From Anaerostipes rhamnosivorans (GTDB lineage Bacteria > Bacillota > Clostridia > Lachnospirales > Lachnospiraceae): a DNA stretch of 64,000 nt. Positions 1 through 7,617 of the stretch are shown one piece after another. Under the pieces are notes generated by a model. It was given only the letters and a program-made list of their open reading frames with translations, was not told the DNA's origin and did no database searches. Location: the NCBI RefSeq assembly GCF_005280655.1, contig NZ_CP040058.1:529001-593000 (forward strand), given 5' to 3'. A program made the translations under genes and the position numbers. The first letter of the stretch is position 1. Every line of letters starts with the position of its first letter.

Positions 1-219
1 ACCAGATATCATTCCCTGGTGGCTGAGAGAGACAGCCTGCCAGATGTGCTCCGGTTGGACGCAGTCTCAGAGGACCAGGAGATCATGGCAGTCAGCCATA
101 AAACGAAACCTGTCTACGGTGTCCAGTTTCACCCGGAAGCGGTGCTTACGGAATATGGCAGAGAGCTGTTGCAGAATTTTATGAAAATATGCCAGGAATG
201 GAGAGAGCATGAAGACTAA
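1..219 (+). CDS. pabA: Aminodeoxychorismate/anthranilate synthase glutamine amidotransferase, C-terminal end
   Basis: This gene runs in from before the window, so only about the last 72 codons are seen. The frame is open from base 1 and shows the class I glutamine amidotransferase landmarks RYHSLV and VQFHPEA, the latter holding the catalytic His and Glu. The subunit releases ammonia from glutamine for the partner synthase. The partner pabB starts 11 bases before this stop, so the two are translationally coupled. PabA and TrpG cannot be separated on sequence; the neighbours pabB and pabC point to p-aminobenzoate synthesis for folate. Confidence 0.93.
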   Translation, partial: TRYHSLVAERDSLPDVLRLDAVSEDQEIMAVSHKTKPVYGVQFHPEAVLTEYGRELLQNFMKICQEWREHED

Positions 220-1582
220 GATAAAACAACTGTCCTTTTATAAAGATCCGGAGGAGATTTTTTATCCTTACAGGGAGGAACAATATGCGGTGTTTCTCGA
301 TTCTTCTCTGGAAAACGATCAGGGAAGATATTCAATCATCGGTGTGAATCCATATCTGATCTTAAGCCAGGAAAATGGCCAATGCACCGTCAATGGCACA
401 GCAGATGCGCGTCCATTGGAAGAGGTCCTGGATCACTATCTGGAAGCCTTTGAGGAGGAGAACCAGACAGAACTGCCCCTTGTGTCCGGTGCCGTGGGAT
501 ATCTGTCCTATGATTTTGGGAGAAGGTTTGAGCATGTTTTGTCCTGTCATCAGAAAGAGACAGGAGTGCCGGAGGCAGTGTTTGTATTTTATGACAATCT
601 GATCATTGCGGACCAAAGGGAAAGAAAGCTTTACCTGACAGCCAGGGAAGAAAATCGAAGCGCCGAAGACGTATTCCGGGAGATGGAGCGGACGGCCAGG
701 GAGAGTTTTTCGCTCAGAAAGCCGCAGAGACAGCAGCGGATCGCGGACTTTGTCCCTGATTTTCAAAAACAGGAGTATGAAAAGGCGGTGAAGAAGATGA
801 TCTCCTATATTGAAGAGGGAGATATTTATATCGCCAACATGACACAGCAGCTGAGGATTCCGGGAAAAGGACAGTGTTATGATGTATTTCATTACCTGCG
901 CACCCACAATCCGTCCCCCTTCGGAGCGTACATGAATTATGGGGATTTCCAGGTGATCTGTGCGTCGCCGGAGCGGTTTTTAAAGGTTACAGACAAAACT
1001 GCCGTCACCAGGCCCATCAAGGGCACCAGGAGGCGGGGAAGGAACAGGGCGGAGGACGTTCAGCTGAGACAGGAGCTGCTGGACTCGGAAAAGGACCGCA
1101 GTGAATTATTGATGATCGTGGATCTGGAGCGGAATGATTTAAACTGTATCTGCGAGCCCGGAACTGTCAAGGTGCCGGAGCACTGTACCGTTGAGGAGTA
1201 CGCAACTGTGTTCCACCTGGTCAGCACAGTGAAGGGAAAACTCAGGGAGGGGACGAATGTCCAGGAGCTGTTAAAAGCCATGTTCCCAGGGGGATCAGTC
1301 ACTGGTGCTCCCAAGATCCATGCAATGGAGATCATCGACCGTCTGGAGCGGAGCCAGAGAGGACTCTATACCGGTTCCATTGGGTATGTCTCTCTGAACG
1401 GGGACTGTGATTTTAACATCGTGATCCGCACGGCTGTCTATCAGGACGGGATGTATCGGCTGGGCGTGGGCGGAGGTATTACATGGGAGTCAGATCCCAA
1501 ATTTGAATATGAAGAAACTATGCAGAAAGCCAAAGCAGTGCTGGAGGCAGTTGCGGCAGCAGAAGGGAGGCAGGATTTATGA
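209..1582 (+). CDS. pabB: Aminodeoxychorismate synthase component I
   Basis: The 457-residue protein is a chorismate-utilising enzyme that combines chorismate with ammonia to make 4-amino-4-deoxychorismate in the cytoplasm. The motif PIKGT (about residue 271) marks PabB: its Lys forms the covalent intermediate, whereas anthranilate synthases have PIAGT. The C-terminal signature GGSVTGAPK and the block GLYTGSIGYVSL complete the chorismate-binding domain; the N-terminal domain has the usual length. The start overlaps the end of pabA and the stop overlaps pabC by ATGA, so this is a tight three-gene unit. Confidence 0.95.
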   Translation: MKTKIKQLSFYKDPEEIFYPYREEQYAVFLDSSLENDQGRYSIIGVNPYLILSQENGQCTVNGTADARPLEEVLDHYLEAFEEENQTELPLVSGAVGYLSYDFGRRFEHVLSCHQKETGVPEAVFVFYDNLIIADQRERKLYLTAREENRSAEDVFREMERTARESFSLRKPQRQQRIADFVPDFQKQEYEKAVKKMISYIEEGDIYIANMTQQLRIPGKGQCYDVFHYLRTHNPSPFGAYMNYGDFQVICASPERFLKVTDKTAVTRPIKGTRRRGRNRAEDVQLRQELLDSEKDRSELLMIVDLERNDLNCICEPGTVKVPEHCTVEEYATVFHLVSTVKGKLREGTNVQELLKAMFPGGSVTGAPKIHAMEIIDRLERSQRGLYTGSIGYVSLNGDCDFNIVIRTAVYQDGMYRLGVGGGITWESDPKFEYEETMQKAKAVLEAVAAAEGRQDL

Positions 1583-2325
1583 ACATACAGGCAGATGAAG
1601 GGTATTATTTTGGGATCGGGGCATTTGAAACCATTGCCCTGGAACATGGCAGACGGATTCTTTTTGAACGACATATGGAAAGACTTGAGAGAACAGTGCA
1701 TTTTCTTGGTCTCCCAGTTCGGCCTGGCGGTGTGGAATGTAAGATAGAGGAGTATCTGAAAGACAGGGAGGCGGATCTCTCCAGACACGATGCATTGAAG
1801 ATCGTTGTGTCAGAGAAGAATACAGCAGTCGCTGTCCGCAGGAATCCATACGCAGGCTGTGATGAAACGAATGGGTTTCGGACCGTGTACAGCGGGATCC
1901 GCAGAAATGAGACATCTCCGCTTATCTTTCACAAGACCCTGAACTATGCGGAAAATCTGTTGGAGAGAAGAAGAGTGCAGGAGCTGGGATATGACGAGGC
2001 TGTGTTTCTCAACGGCAAGGGGGAGATCACAGAGGGGACTGTATCCAATGTATTTTTTGTAAAGGGTCATAAGCTGTACACACCTCCTGTTTCCTGCGGA
2101 ATGCTCCCGGGGGTGATGAGGGAATATCTATGTGAAAAGTACAAAGCAGAGGAAGCAGTCATCCGCCCGGAGGATGTAGAGACTTACGATGAGATGTTTC
2201 TGACCAACTCCCTCATGGGCATCATGCCGGCAGAGAGCCTTGGGGATCATCACTTTGCCACCGCTGAGACGACAGAACGGCTACGTCAGACATGCTGCCC
2301 TGGACATTTTGATACCCTGCCTTGA
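1579..2325 (+). CDS. pabC: Aminodeoxychorismate lyase (class IV aminotransferase fold)
   Basis: This 248-residue PLP enzyme of aminotransferase class IV is expected to split aminodeoxychorismate into p-aminobenzoate and pyruvate. Visible landmarks are the GIGAFETI entry block, the Lys in KTLNYAENLL that should hold PLP, and the block GEITEGTVSNVFF. The start overlaps the pabB stop (ATGA). Branched-chain and D-amino-acid aminotransferases share the fold, but the position after pabA and pabB settles the call. A new promoter begins 22 bases after the stop, so this is probably the last gene of the pab operon. Confidence 0.9.
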   Translation: MNIQADEGYYFGIGAFETIALEHGRRILFERHMERLERTVHFLGLPVRPGGVECKIEEYLKDREADLSRHDALKIVVSEKNTAVAVRRNPYAGCDETNGFRTVYSGIRRNETSPLIFHKTLNYAENLLERRRVQELGYDEAVFLNGKGEITEGTVSNVFFVKGHKLYTPPVSCGMLPGVMREYLCEKYKAEEAVIRPEDVETYDEMFLTNSLMGIMPAESLGDHHFATAETTERLRQTCCPGHFDTLP

Positions 2326-2347
2326 TGGACTTGCCGTCAAATAATGA

Positions 2348-2378
2348 TTGACTTTGAGTTAGCTCCAGATGTTATGAT
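2348..2378 (+). promoter_or_regulatory. MerR-type promoter/operator of the first aldo/keto reductase
   Basis: A -35 box TTGACT (2348-2353) and a -10 box TATGAT (2373-2378) are separated by 19 bp, the over-long spacer typical of MerR-activated promoters. The spacer holds an imperfect dyad (2351-2370) of the form ACTTTGAG...CTCCAGAT. It matches the promoter at 12968-12998 at most positions, including TTGACTT, GAGT and GCTCCA. Its place between pabC and the ATG at 2425 also argues against the upstream start at 2344. Confidence 0.6.
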
Positions 2379-2424
2379 AGATGAAATATCAGGAAACCGT
2401 CATTGGAAGGAACAGGTAGATCAT

Positions 2425-3573
2425 ATGCGTTATCGGGAGCTTGGGAACACAGGAATGAAGGTCAGTGAGATCGGACTTGGCTGTGAAGGATTTGTGGGAA
2501 AGAACGAACAGGAGACAAAAGAACTTTTGGATTTGGCACAGAACAGTGGTGTTAATTATTTAGATCTGTACACACCGGATCCGGATGTAAGAGACAAGAT
2601 CGGAAAAGTTCTAAATGGCAGAAGAGATCATTTTTTTCTTCAGGGACACCTCTGTACCATATGGAAAGAAGGACAGTATAAACGTACCCGGCAGATCGAT
2701 GAGGTTCGGGAGGGGTTTGAGGATATGCTGGAAAGGCTACATATGTCGTCCATTGAGGTGGGAATGATCCACTATGTAGATTCTTTAAAGGACTGGAAAG
2801 ACATTTATGAAGGTCCGGTGATGGAATATGCCAGAGAGCTGAAAGCCCAGGGGAAAATCCACTACATCGGTCTGAGCAGCCATAATCCGGAAGCAGCCAT
2901 GGAAGCAGTGAGGAGCCAGGAGATAAAGGTGCTCATGTTCAGTGTCAATCCCTGTTATGATCTGCAGCCGGCAGGGGAAGACTGCGGGGAACTCTGGGAT
3001 GATAAAAGTTATAAAGGACACCTTGTGAACATGGATCCGTCAAGAGAGGCACTATATGAACTCTGCAGCCAGATGGGTGTGGGGATCACGGTCATGAAGG
3101 CCTTCGGAGGAGGAGATCTGCTCGATGAGGAATTGTCCCCTGCAGGAAAAGCATTGACACCAAGCCAGTGCATTCACTACGCACTGACCCGGCCGGCAGC
3201 GGCATCTGTGCTGGCTGGAGCCCATTCTCTGGAGGAATTGCAAGCGAGTCTTGCATATGAAGATGCGAAAGAGACAGAAAAAGATTATGCCCGTGCCTTG
3301 GCGTCTTTTCCAAATCTAAGCTGGGAAGGCCATTGTATGTACTGCGGCCACTGTGCTCCATGTCCAAAAGGGATCGATGTGGCATCTGTCACGAAGTTTC
3401 TGAATCTTGCGAAGGCGAAAAGTCAGGTTCCGGAGACAGTAAGGGAGCATTATGCAGTGCTGGAACACAAAGCATCGGAGTGCGTAGAATGCGGCATCTG
3501 TGAGACACGGTGTCCGTTTCAAGTTTCAATTAGAGATAACATGAAAAACGCCGCTGAAATCTTTCACAAGTAA
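2425..3573 (+). CDS. Aldo/keto reductase with C-terminal 4Fe-4S ferredoxin domain
   Basis: The protein (382 residues from this start) has an aldo/keto reductase barrel beginning MRYRELGNTGMKVSEIGLG and a C-terminal ferredoxin-like domain with two clusters: CMYCGHCAPCP and CVECGICETRCP. It belongs to the COG1453-like predicted oxidoreductases; the substrate is unknown. The active-site Tyr (DLYTPD) and His (MIHYVD) are visible, but the usual Lys position reads FFLQGHL. An upstream ATG at 2344 is in frame, but a promoter lies at 2348-2378 and the family start is here. It resembles the gene at 13060 in design. Confidence 0.88.
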   Translation: MRYRELGNTGMKVSEIGLGCEGFVGKNEQETKELLDLAQNSGVNYLDLYTPDPDVRDKIGKVLNGRRDHFFLQGHLCTIWKEGQYKRTRQIDEVREGFEDMLERLHMSSIEVGMIHYVDSLKDWKDIYEGPVMEYARELKAQGKIHYIGLSSHNPEAAMEAVRSQEIKVLMFSVNPCYDLQPAGEDCGELWDDKSYKGHLVNMDPSREALYELCSQMGVGITVMKAFGGGDLLDEELSPAGKALTPSQCIHYALTRPAAASVLAGAHSLEELQASLAYEDAKETEKDYARALASFPNLSWEGHCMYCGHCAPCPKGIDVASVTKFLNLAKAKSQVPETVREHYAVLEHKASECVECGICETRCPFQVSIRDNMKNAAEIFHK

Positions 3574-3595
3574 GCATCATTTAGGAGGAACTGAT

Positions 3596-4693
3596 TTGTA
3601 TCTATTATTTTTCATCTTACCCATACTGATTTACATACCCACAGGGATTTATTTGTACTTTTTCTTCCGGCGGATTTTCCGGCTGCTGCAAAGAGATACC
3701 CGTTTGGTAAAGGTACTCAGTGCTGCCGCGGCTGGCGGATGTATCTATTTTGCATGGCCGGCCTACGGGTGGGGAGGAGTGGCAATTCTGCATCTGATCG
3801 CAATTTCTTTGTTTTTAGAGCTGGTGAACTTTATCATAAAAAAGACCCATGGCAGCCGGAGAAAGTGGGAGACGGTCTATAAAAGCGGAATCCTGGTCTT
3901 TGTCATCATGGCACTGATCTTTACATATGGATATTACAATATGCATCAGATCAGAAAGACGGGCTACCGGATCACATCCTCTAAGTTTCAGGAGGGCGAA
4001 ACACTTAAGATCGCGCTCATGTCCGACATTCATCTGGGAGTCACCATGCAGGCCCAAGATTTAAAAAACTGGTGCAAGAAGATCCAGAGACAGGATCCGG
4101 ACATCATTCTGCTGGCTGGGGATATCTTTGATGAAAATACAAAACGGGAAGAGATGGAACAGGCGGCAAAGGTGCTGGGAAATATGAAGAGCACTTATGG
4201 GGTGTTTTATGTATACGGAAATCATGACTCCAACCAATATGTAGAAAAGCCGGAATATCGTTCTGAGGATATGCGGCAGGCGCTTAAGGAGGCCGATATT
4301 CATGTTCTGGAGGATGAAGCGGTCTTGGCAGGGGATGATATCTGCGTGATCGGAAGAAAAGACGCTGGGGACAAAGACAGAAAAAGTCTCAAAGAGATCA
4401 TGAAAGATGTGCCGGACGACAAGTTTTATCTGCTGATGGACCACCAGCCGGGAGATCTGAAGGAAAATAACAGGCAGGGCATTGATCTGCAGCTATCGGG
4501 GCACACCCATGCGGGTCAGATCTGGCCTACCGGCCAGCTGATGGAACTTATGGGGGTTAATGAGATCAACTATGGATACCGGAAGACCGGAAATCTCCAG
4601 ACCATTGTTACATCGGGCATGGCCGGATGGGGTTACCCGATCCGGACGGGCGGACACTGTGAATATGTCATGATAGAAGTGACTGCCCCATGA
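3596..4693 (+). CDS. Membrane-anchored metallophosphoesterase
   Basis: The 365-residue protein starts at TTG, placed 7 bases after TAGGAGGA. About four hydrophobic segments in the first 120 residues are followed by a calcineurin-like phosphoesterase domain with all metal motifs: SDIHLG, AGDIFD, GNHDSN, MDHQPG and GHTHAGQIW. The YkuE/YaeI-like family hydrolyses phosphoesters near the membrane; the substrate here is unknown. It follows the aldo/keto reductase by 22 bases and is probably co-transcribed with it. Confidence 0.9.
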   Translation: MYLLFFILPILIYIPTGIYLYFFFRRIFRLLQRDTRLVKVLSAAAAGGCIYFAWPAYGWGGVAILHLIAISLFLELVNFIIKKTHGSRRKWETVYKSGILVFVIMALIFTYGYYNMHQIRKTGYRITSSKFQEGETLKIALMSDIHLGVTMQAQDLKNWCKKIQRQDPDIILLAGDIFDENTKREEMEQAAKVLGNMKSTYGVFYVYGNHDSNQYVEKPEYRSEDMRQALKEADIHVLEDEAVLAGDDICVIGRKDAGDKDRKSLKEIMKDVPDDKFYLLMDHQPGDLKENNRQGIDLQLSGHTHAGQIWPTGQLMELMGVNEINYGYRKTGNLQTIVTSGMAGWGYPIRTGGHCEYVMIEVTAP

Positions 4694-4723
4694 CCAGGAA
4701 GCAATCGTTACCTTTTACTGCCC

Positions 4724-5065
4724 TTAACGAGACTTCTGATTCAGCGTTTTCTGGGTGTACTCGGTTCCCCACTCTACCATGCAGTCCAAAATGGGCTTTA
4801 AACTCATTCCGGTTTCTGTAAGGGAGTATTCTACCTTCGGAGGTACCTGGGGGTACACTTTCCGGTTCACCAGTCCGTCGGCCTCCATCGCCCGCAGATG
4901 GCTGGTCAGGACTTTCTGTGTGATTCCTGACACGGACCGCATCAGTTCACTGAACCGTTTGGTGCCTGTGAGAAGATCCCTGATGATCAGGACCTTCCAT
5001 TTGTCACCGATCAGCTGCAGCGTCATTTCCACAGGGCATTCAGGTATTTTTTTTTCCTTTTGCAT
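4724..5065 (-). CDS. HxlR-family winged-helix transcriptional regulator
   Basis: This 113-residue protein has the full HxlR pattern: an N-terminal Cys before the domain (PECPVEM, Cys10), then IGDKWKVLIIRDLL, RFSELMRSVSGITQKVLTSHLR and VEYSLTETG. HxlR proteins are dimeric DNA-binding repressors or activators, often redox- or aldehyde-sensing through that Cys. It faces away from the sirtuin operon, so it could act on the divergent region 5066-5269, but no operator was recognised. GGAGGAAAC lies just upstream of its ATG. Confidence 0.92.
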   Translation of the reverse strand: MQKEKKIPECPVEMTLQLIGDKWKVLIIRDLLTGTKRFSELMRSVSGITQKVLTSHLRAMEADGLVNRKVYPQVPPKVEYSLTETGMSLKPILDCMVEWGTEYTQKTLNQKSR

Positions 5066-5148
5066 GATGTGTTTCCTCCTTGGTAATTAAACAATATAAT
5101 TCTATTCTATATCTTTCATTATCTGAACACAATAAGAAACCAGAAGGC

Positions 5149-5185
5149 GGCATAGTATCTTTTGGATACCATGCCACTTTTTTGT
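5149..5185 (+). terminator. Hairpin followed by T run, with no gene reading into it
   Basis: The arms GGCATAGTATC and GGATACCATGCC pair around a short T-rich loop and are followed by a run of six T after AC. This is the shape of an intrinsic terminator, but it lies between two divergent genes, so no annotated gene ends here. It may end a small untranslated RNA or an aborted transcript from the 5066-5148 region. Confidence 0.5.
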
Positions 5186-5191
5186 GCGTAA

Positions 5192-5220
5192 TTTACGGAA
5201 AGAGATACAAGGGATATAAT
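5192..5220 (+). promoter_or_regulatory. Promoter of the sirtuin/macrodomain operon
   Basis: TTTACG (5192-5197) and TATAAT (5215-5220) are spaced by 17 bp, a good sigma-A-type promoter. It lies about 50 bases before the TTG start of the sirtuin gene and just after the orphan hairpin at 5149-5185. Confidence 0.6.
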
Positions 5221-5269
5221 CAAAATAGAGGATTTGCGGGACTGGGGAAATCAGAAGGGGGAGGATATT

Positions 5270-6139
5270 TTGGATCAATGGAGAGAACAGCTTAGTATGA
5301 TAAAACGGCAGCTAAAGCAGGCGGATGCTGTTGTGATCGGCGCTGGAGCAGGAATGTCGGCGGCAGCCGGGCTGACATATTCAGGAGAACGGTTTGAAAA
5401 AAACTTTAGGGATTTCATCAGCAGGTATGAAATCCAGGACATGTATTCCGCAGGGTTTTACCCATTTCCCACACAGCGGGAGAAATGGGCCTATTGGAGC
5501 AGGCATATTTACATCAACCGCTATGATGTGTCTGCCGGCCGGGCCTATCAGGATCTATATGAGCTGGTCAAAGATAAAAATTATTTTGTGTTGACCACAA
5601 ATGTGGATCACCAGTTCTGGATGTCTGGGTTTGAGGACCATAGGATTTTTGCCACCCAGGGGGACTATGGCCTGTTTCAGTGTGCAAAGGCATGTCACCT
5701 AAAGCTATACAGCAATGAATCCCAGGTCAGGGATATGGTGAAAGTCCAGAAAAACTGTAAGATTCCGGTATCCATGATTCCGAAATGTCCTGTGTGCGGC
5801 GGGGAAATGGAAGTGAATCTTAGAAAAAGCAGGTTTTTTGTGGAAGACGACAAATGGCACCAGGCTGCAGAAAGATACCAGAGCTTCCTGCAGGAAAATC
5901 TGGACAAAAGGATTTTATTTGTAGAACTTGGAGTGGGTATGAACACACCGGGGATTATCAAATTTCCGTTTTGGGAGATTTGTTCACAGCATCAAAATAC
6001 CTTTTATGTGTGTATCAATCTGAATGAGGCATGGGCTCCGGGAGAGATCAGGGACCGTTCGGTGTGCATTAGCGGAGGGATCGCAGAGATACTGAGACAA
6101 CTGAAGGAGGAAAATAATGGACCAGACACAGAGGCTTGA
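5270..6139 (+). CDS. Class M sirtuin (SirTM-like), probable protein ADP-ribosyltransferase
   Basis: The 289-residue protein has a Sir2 Rossmann fold: GAGAGMSAAAGL for NAD, TTNVDHQF for the TQN.D block, and a zinc ribbon with CAKAC and CPVCGG. The usual catalytic His is replaced: the block reads FATQGDYGLFQC, with Gln where deacetylases have HG. That swap marks class M sirtuins, which ADP-ribosylate proteins instead of deacetylating them (known for SirTM of streptococci and staphylococci). The start is TTG at 5270, six bases after GGGGGAGG; an upstream TTG at 5234 has no such site. It overlaps the macrodomain gene by 23 bases. Confidence 0.85.
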   Translation: MDQWREQLSMIKRQLKQADAVVIGAGAGMSAAAGLTYSGERFEKNFRDFISRYEIQDMYSAGFYPFPTQREKWAYWSRHIYINRYDVSAGRAYQDLYELVKDKNYFVLTTNVDHQFWMSGFEDHRIFATQGDYGLFQCAKACHLKLYSNESQVRDMVKVQKNCKIPVSMIPKCPVCGGEMEVNLRKSRFFVEDDKWHQAAERYQSFLQENLDKRILFVELGVGMNTPGIIKFPFWEICSQHQNTFYVCINLNEAWAPGEIRDRSVCISGGIAEILRQLKEENNGPDTEA

Positions 6140-6917
6140 TTTCCTGATCGGTGAGTTAAGCAGGGAATCCGGCATGTATGAGAAATGGAAAGTGGGAGAG
6201 GTTGACAAAAGAAGGCTTCTGCGCTCTCTTATGAATGTCAGGATGCCTGGGGAACTCTCATCTGAAGTTCTGAGAGTGCAGGATGAATATCTGAAGGAAG
6301 AGACGGCACAAAAAGGGATCGTAGCTGTTGAGGAAATACCAACGGTAAAAGAAGCGTTCGGATCTGGGATCAGACACGCTGACAGGATTTCTGTCTGGAG
6401 GGGCGATATCACAAGGATCTCTGCGGATGCCATTGTCAATGCGGCAAACTCCCGGCTGCTTGGGTGCTTTGTGCCGTGCCACGGGTGCGTGGACAATGCC
6501 ATTCACTCAGCCGCAGGGATGCAGCTTCGGGAAGAATGCTTCCAAATCATGCAGGAGCAGGGATATGAAGAGCCGGAAGGCCGGGCAAAGATCACATCCG
6601 GATACAATCTTCCCTGCAGGTATGTGATCCACACGGTTGGCCCGGTAGTGGCAGGAATCCTAAGAAAAGAACACTGCGCGGCACTGGAAAGCTGTTATCG
6701 GTCCTGTCTGGAGACGGCAAAAGAAAGAAACCTTCAAAGTATTGTCTTCTGCTGTATTTCCACAGGCGAGTTTCATTTTCCGAATCAGAGGGCAGCAGAT
6801 ATCGCTCTGGATACGGTGCTCTCGTTTTTGGACAGAGATAGCGGCATACAGCGGGTCATTTTTAATGTATTTAAGGAAATAGGCTGGGACATTTACAGAA
6901 AACTTGTGACGAAATAA
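6117..6917 (+). CDS. Zn-type macrodomain protein-ADP-ribosyl hydrolase
   Basis: The 266-residue protein is a macrodomain with an N-terminal helical extension. Macrodomain landmarks are WRGDITRISADAIVNAANS, the zinc-loop block CFVPCHGCVDNAIHSAAG, and TVGP and STGEFHFP for ADP-ribose phosphates. The Cys/His-rich loop is typical of the Zn-containing macrodomains paired with class M sirtuins; these remove the ADP-ribose the sirtuin adds. The overlapping start with the sirtuin gene supports a write-and-erase pair. No GcvH-like carrier or LplA-like ligase gene is next to it, unlike the staphylococcal operon. Confidence 0.92.
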   Translation: MDQTQRLDFLIGELSRESGMYEKWKVGEVDKRRLLRSLMNVRMPGELSSEVLRVQDEYLKEETAQKGIVAVEEIPTVKEAFGSGIRHADRISVWRGDITRISADAIVNAANSRLLGCFVPCHGCVDNAIHSAAGMQLREECFQIMQEQGYEEPEGRAKITSGYNLPCRYVIHTVGPVVAGILRKEHCAALESCYRSCLETAKERNLQSIVFCCISTGEFHFPNQRAADIALDTVLSFLDRDSGIQRVIFNVFKEIGWDIYRKLVTK

Positions 6918-6956
6918 AAAACTGATTCCGGATAATTAATCTGGAATCAGTTTTTT
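6917..6956. terminator. Bidirectional terminator between convergent genes
   Basis: The near-perfect inverted repeat ACTGATTCCGGA / TCTGGAATCAGT is flanked by an A run on the left and a T run on the right, so it can end transcription on both strands. It separates the macrodomain gene from the phospholipase-like gene on the other strand. Confidence 0.85.
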
Positions 6957-7517
6957 CACTGGCTGGAGGTTTTGTATAGTGCACTTTTCTGTCAGACCGC
7001 TGCATACGGTCAGAGCGCAGTGGAGAATGTACCGGCAGTCATCCTCAGGGGATGAGGAGTACTGGAGGTATCTCTGGTGCAGCGTTTCCAACCACGGATC
7101 AAAGCGGCGGATCTTGGCGTGGGATCTTGTAAGCCGGCGGATCTGTTCCGGGCACAATTGCTTGTGAAAAACAGAATGAAGACGCCGTTCATAGATGACG
7201 TGCTGCGGAAAAGAAAACTTGAATTCTTTGTTGTGTGGGCGGGTGAAGGAATCGGCGATATAATGCATCATTTCCCCGGCGTGGAACCATCCAGAGACTG
7301 TGTCCTTAAATCCGGAGGAGTACGTGCGGCTCATGAGATTCCTGCGGGCTTGATAAGTGTGCCCGTCCAGATCTGCTGCATTAGCTCCTTTCAAATAAGA
7401 CAGGGGATTGAGATCAGGAAAAACATTTCCCATCATAAATGCAAGTTTTTTTGGAAGATTCAGCTTCATCCGGCGGGTCATAAATCTTGAGAGAGAGTAA
7501 TGATCTTTTGTTTCCAT
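6936..7517 (-). CDS. Zinc-dependent phospholipase C-like protein
   Basis: This 193-residue protein resembles the Zn_dep_PLPC family by the spacing of metal-ligand motifs: FPDLNPL, DGHTYQARRN, WFHAGEMMHYIADSFTRPHN and a later HCALTV. Family members hydrolyse phospholipids or are of unknown activity. There is no clear signal peptide, so it is probably cytoplasmic. The end of the gene overlaps the shared terminator. It is preceded on the same strand by the hydrolase gene ending at 7618, with about 100 bases between. Confidence 0.75.
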   Translation of the reverse strand: METKDHYSLSRFMTRRMKLNLPKKLAFMMGNVFPDLNPLSYLKGANAADLDGHTYQARRNLMSRTYSSGFKDTVSGWFHAGEMMHYIADSFTRPHNKEFKFSFPQHVIYERRLHSVFHKQLCPEQIRRLTRSHAKIRRFDPWLETLHQRYLQYSSSPEDDCRYILHCALTVCSGLTEKCTIQNLQPVKKLIPD

Positions 7518-7617
7518 ATTGCTACCTCTTTTAGAACTACAGCGGTTTCTTTACTCTCATAGTATCTGCAAATTGTGTCTAAAAAGTGATAAAAATATTA
7601 GAAATCAATGGTTATTT

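Noticed and set aside
362..907. Long minus-strand open frame of 181 codons inside pabB
   Set aside because: It overlaps a clearly functional gene with family motifs, has no ribosome site and reads as low-information sequence.
2344..2424. N-terminal extension of the first aldo/keto reductase
   Set aside because: A promoter with MerR-type spacing lies inside it, and the family start is at 2425.
5080..5295. Open frame of 71 codons before the sirtuin gene
   Set aside because: It runs through the hairpin and promoter and overlaps the sirtuin start; no recognisable domain.
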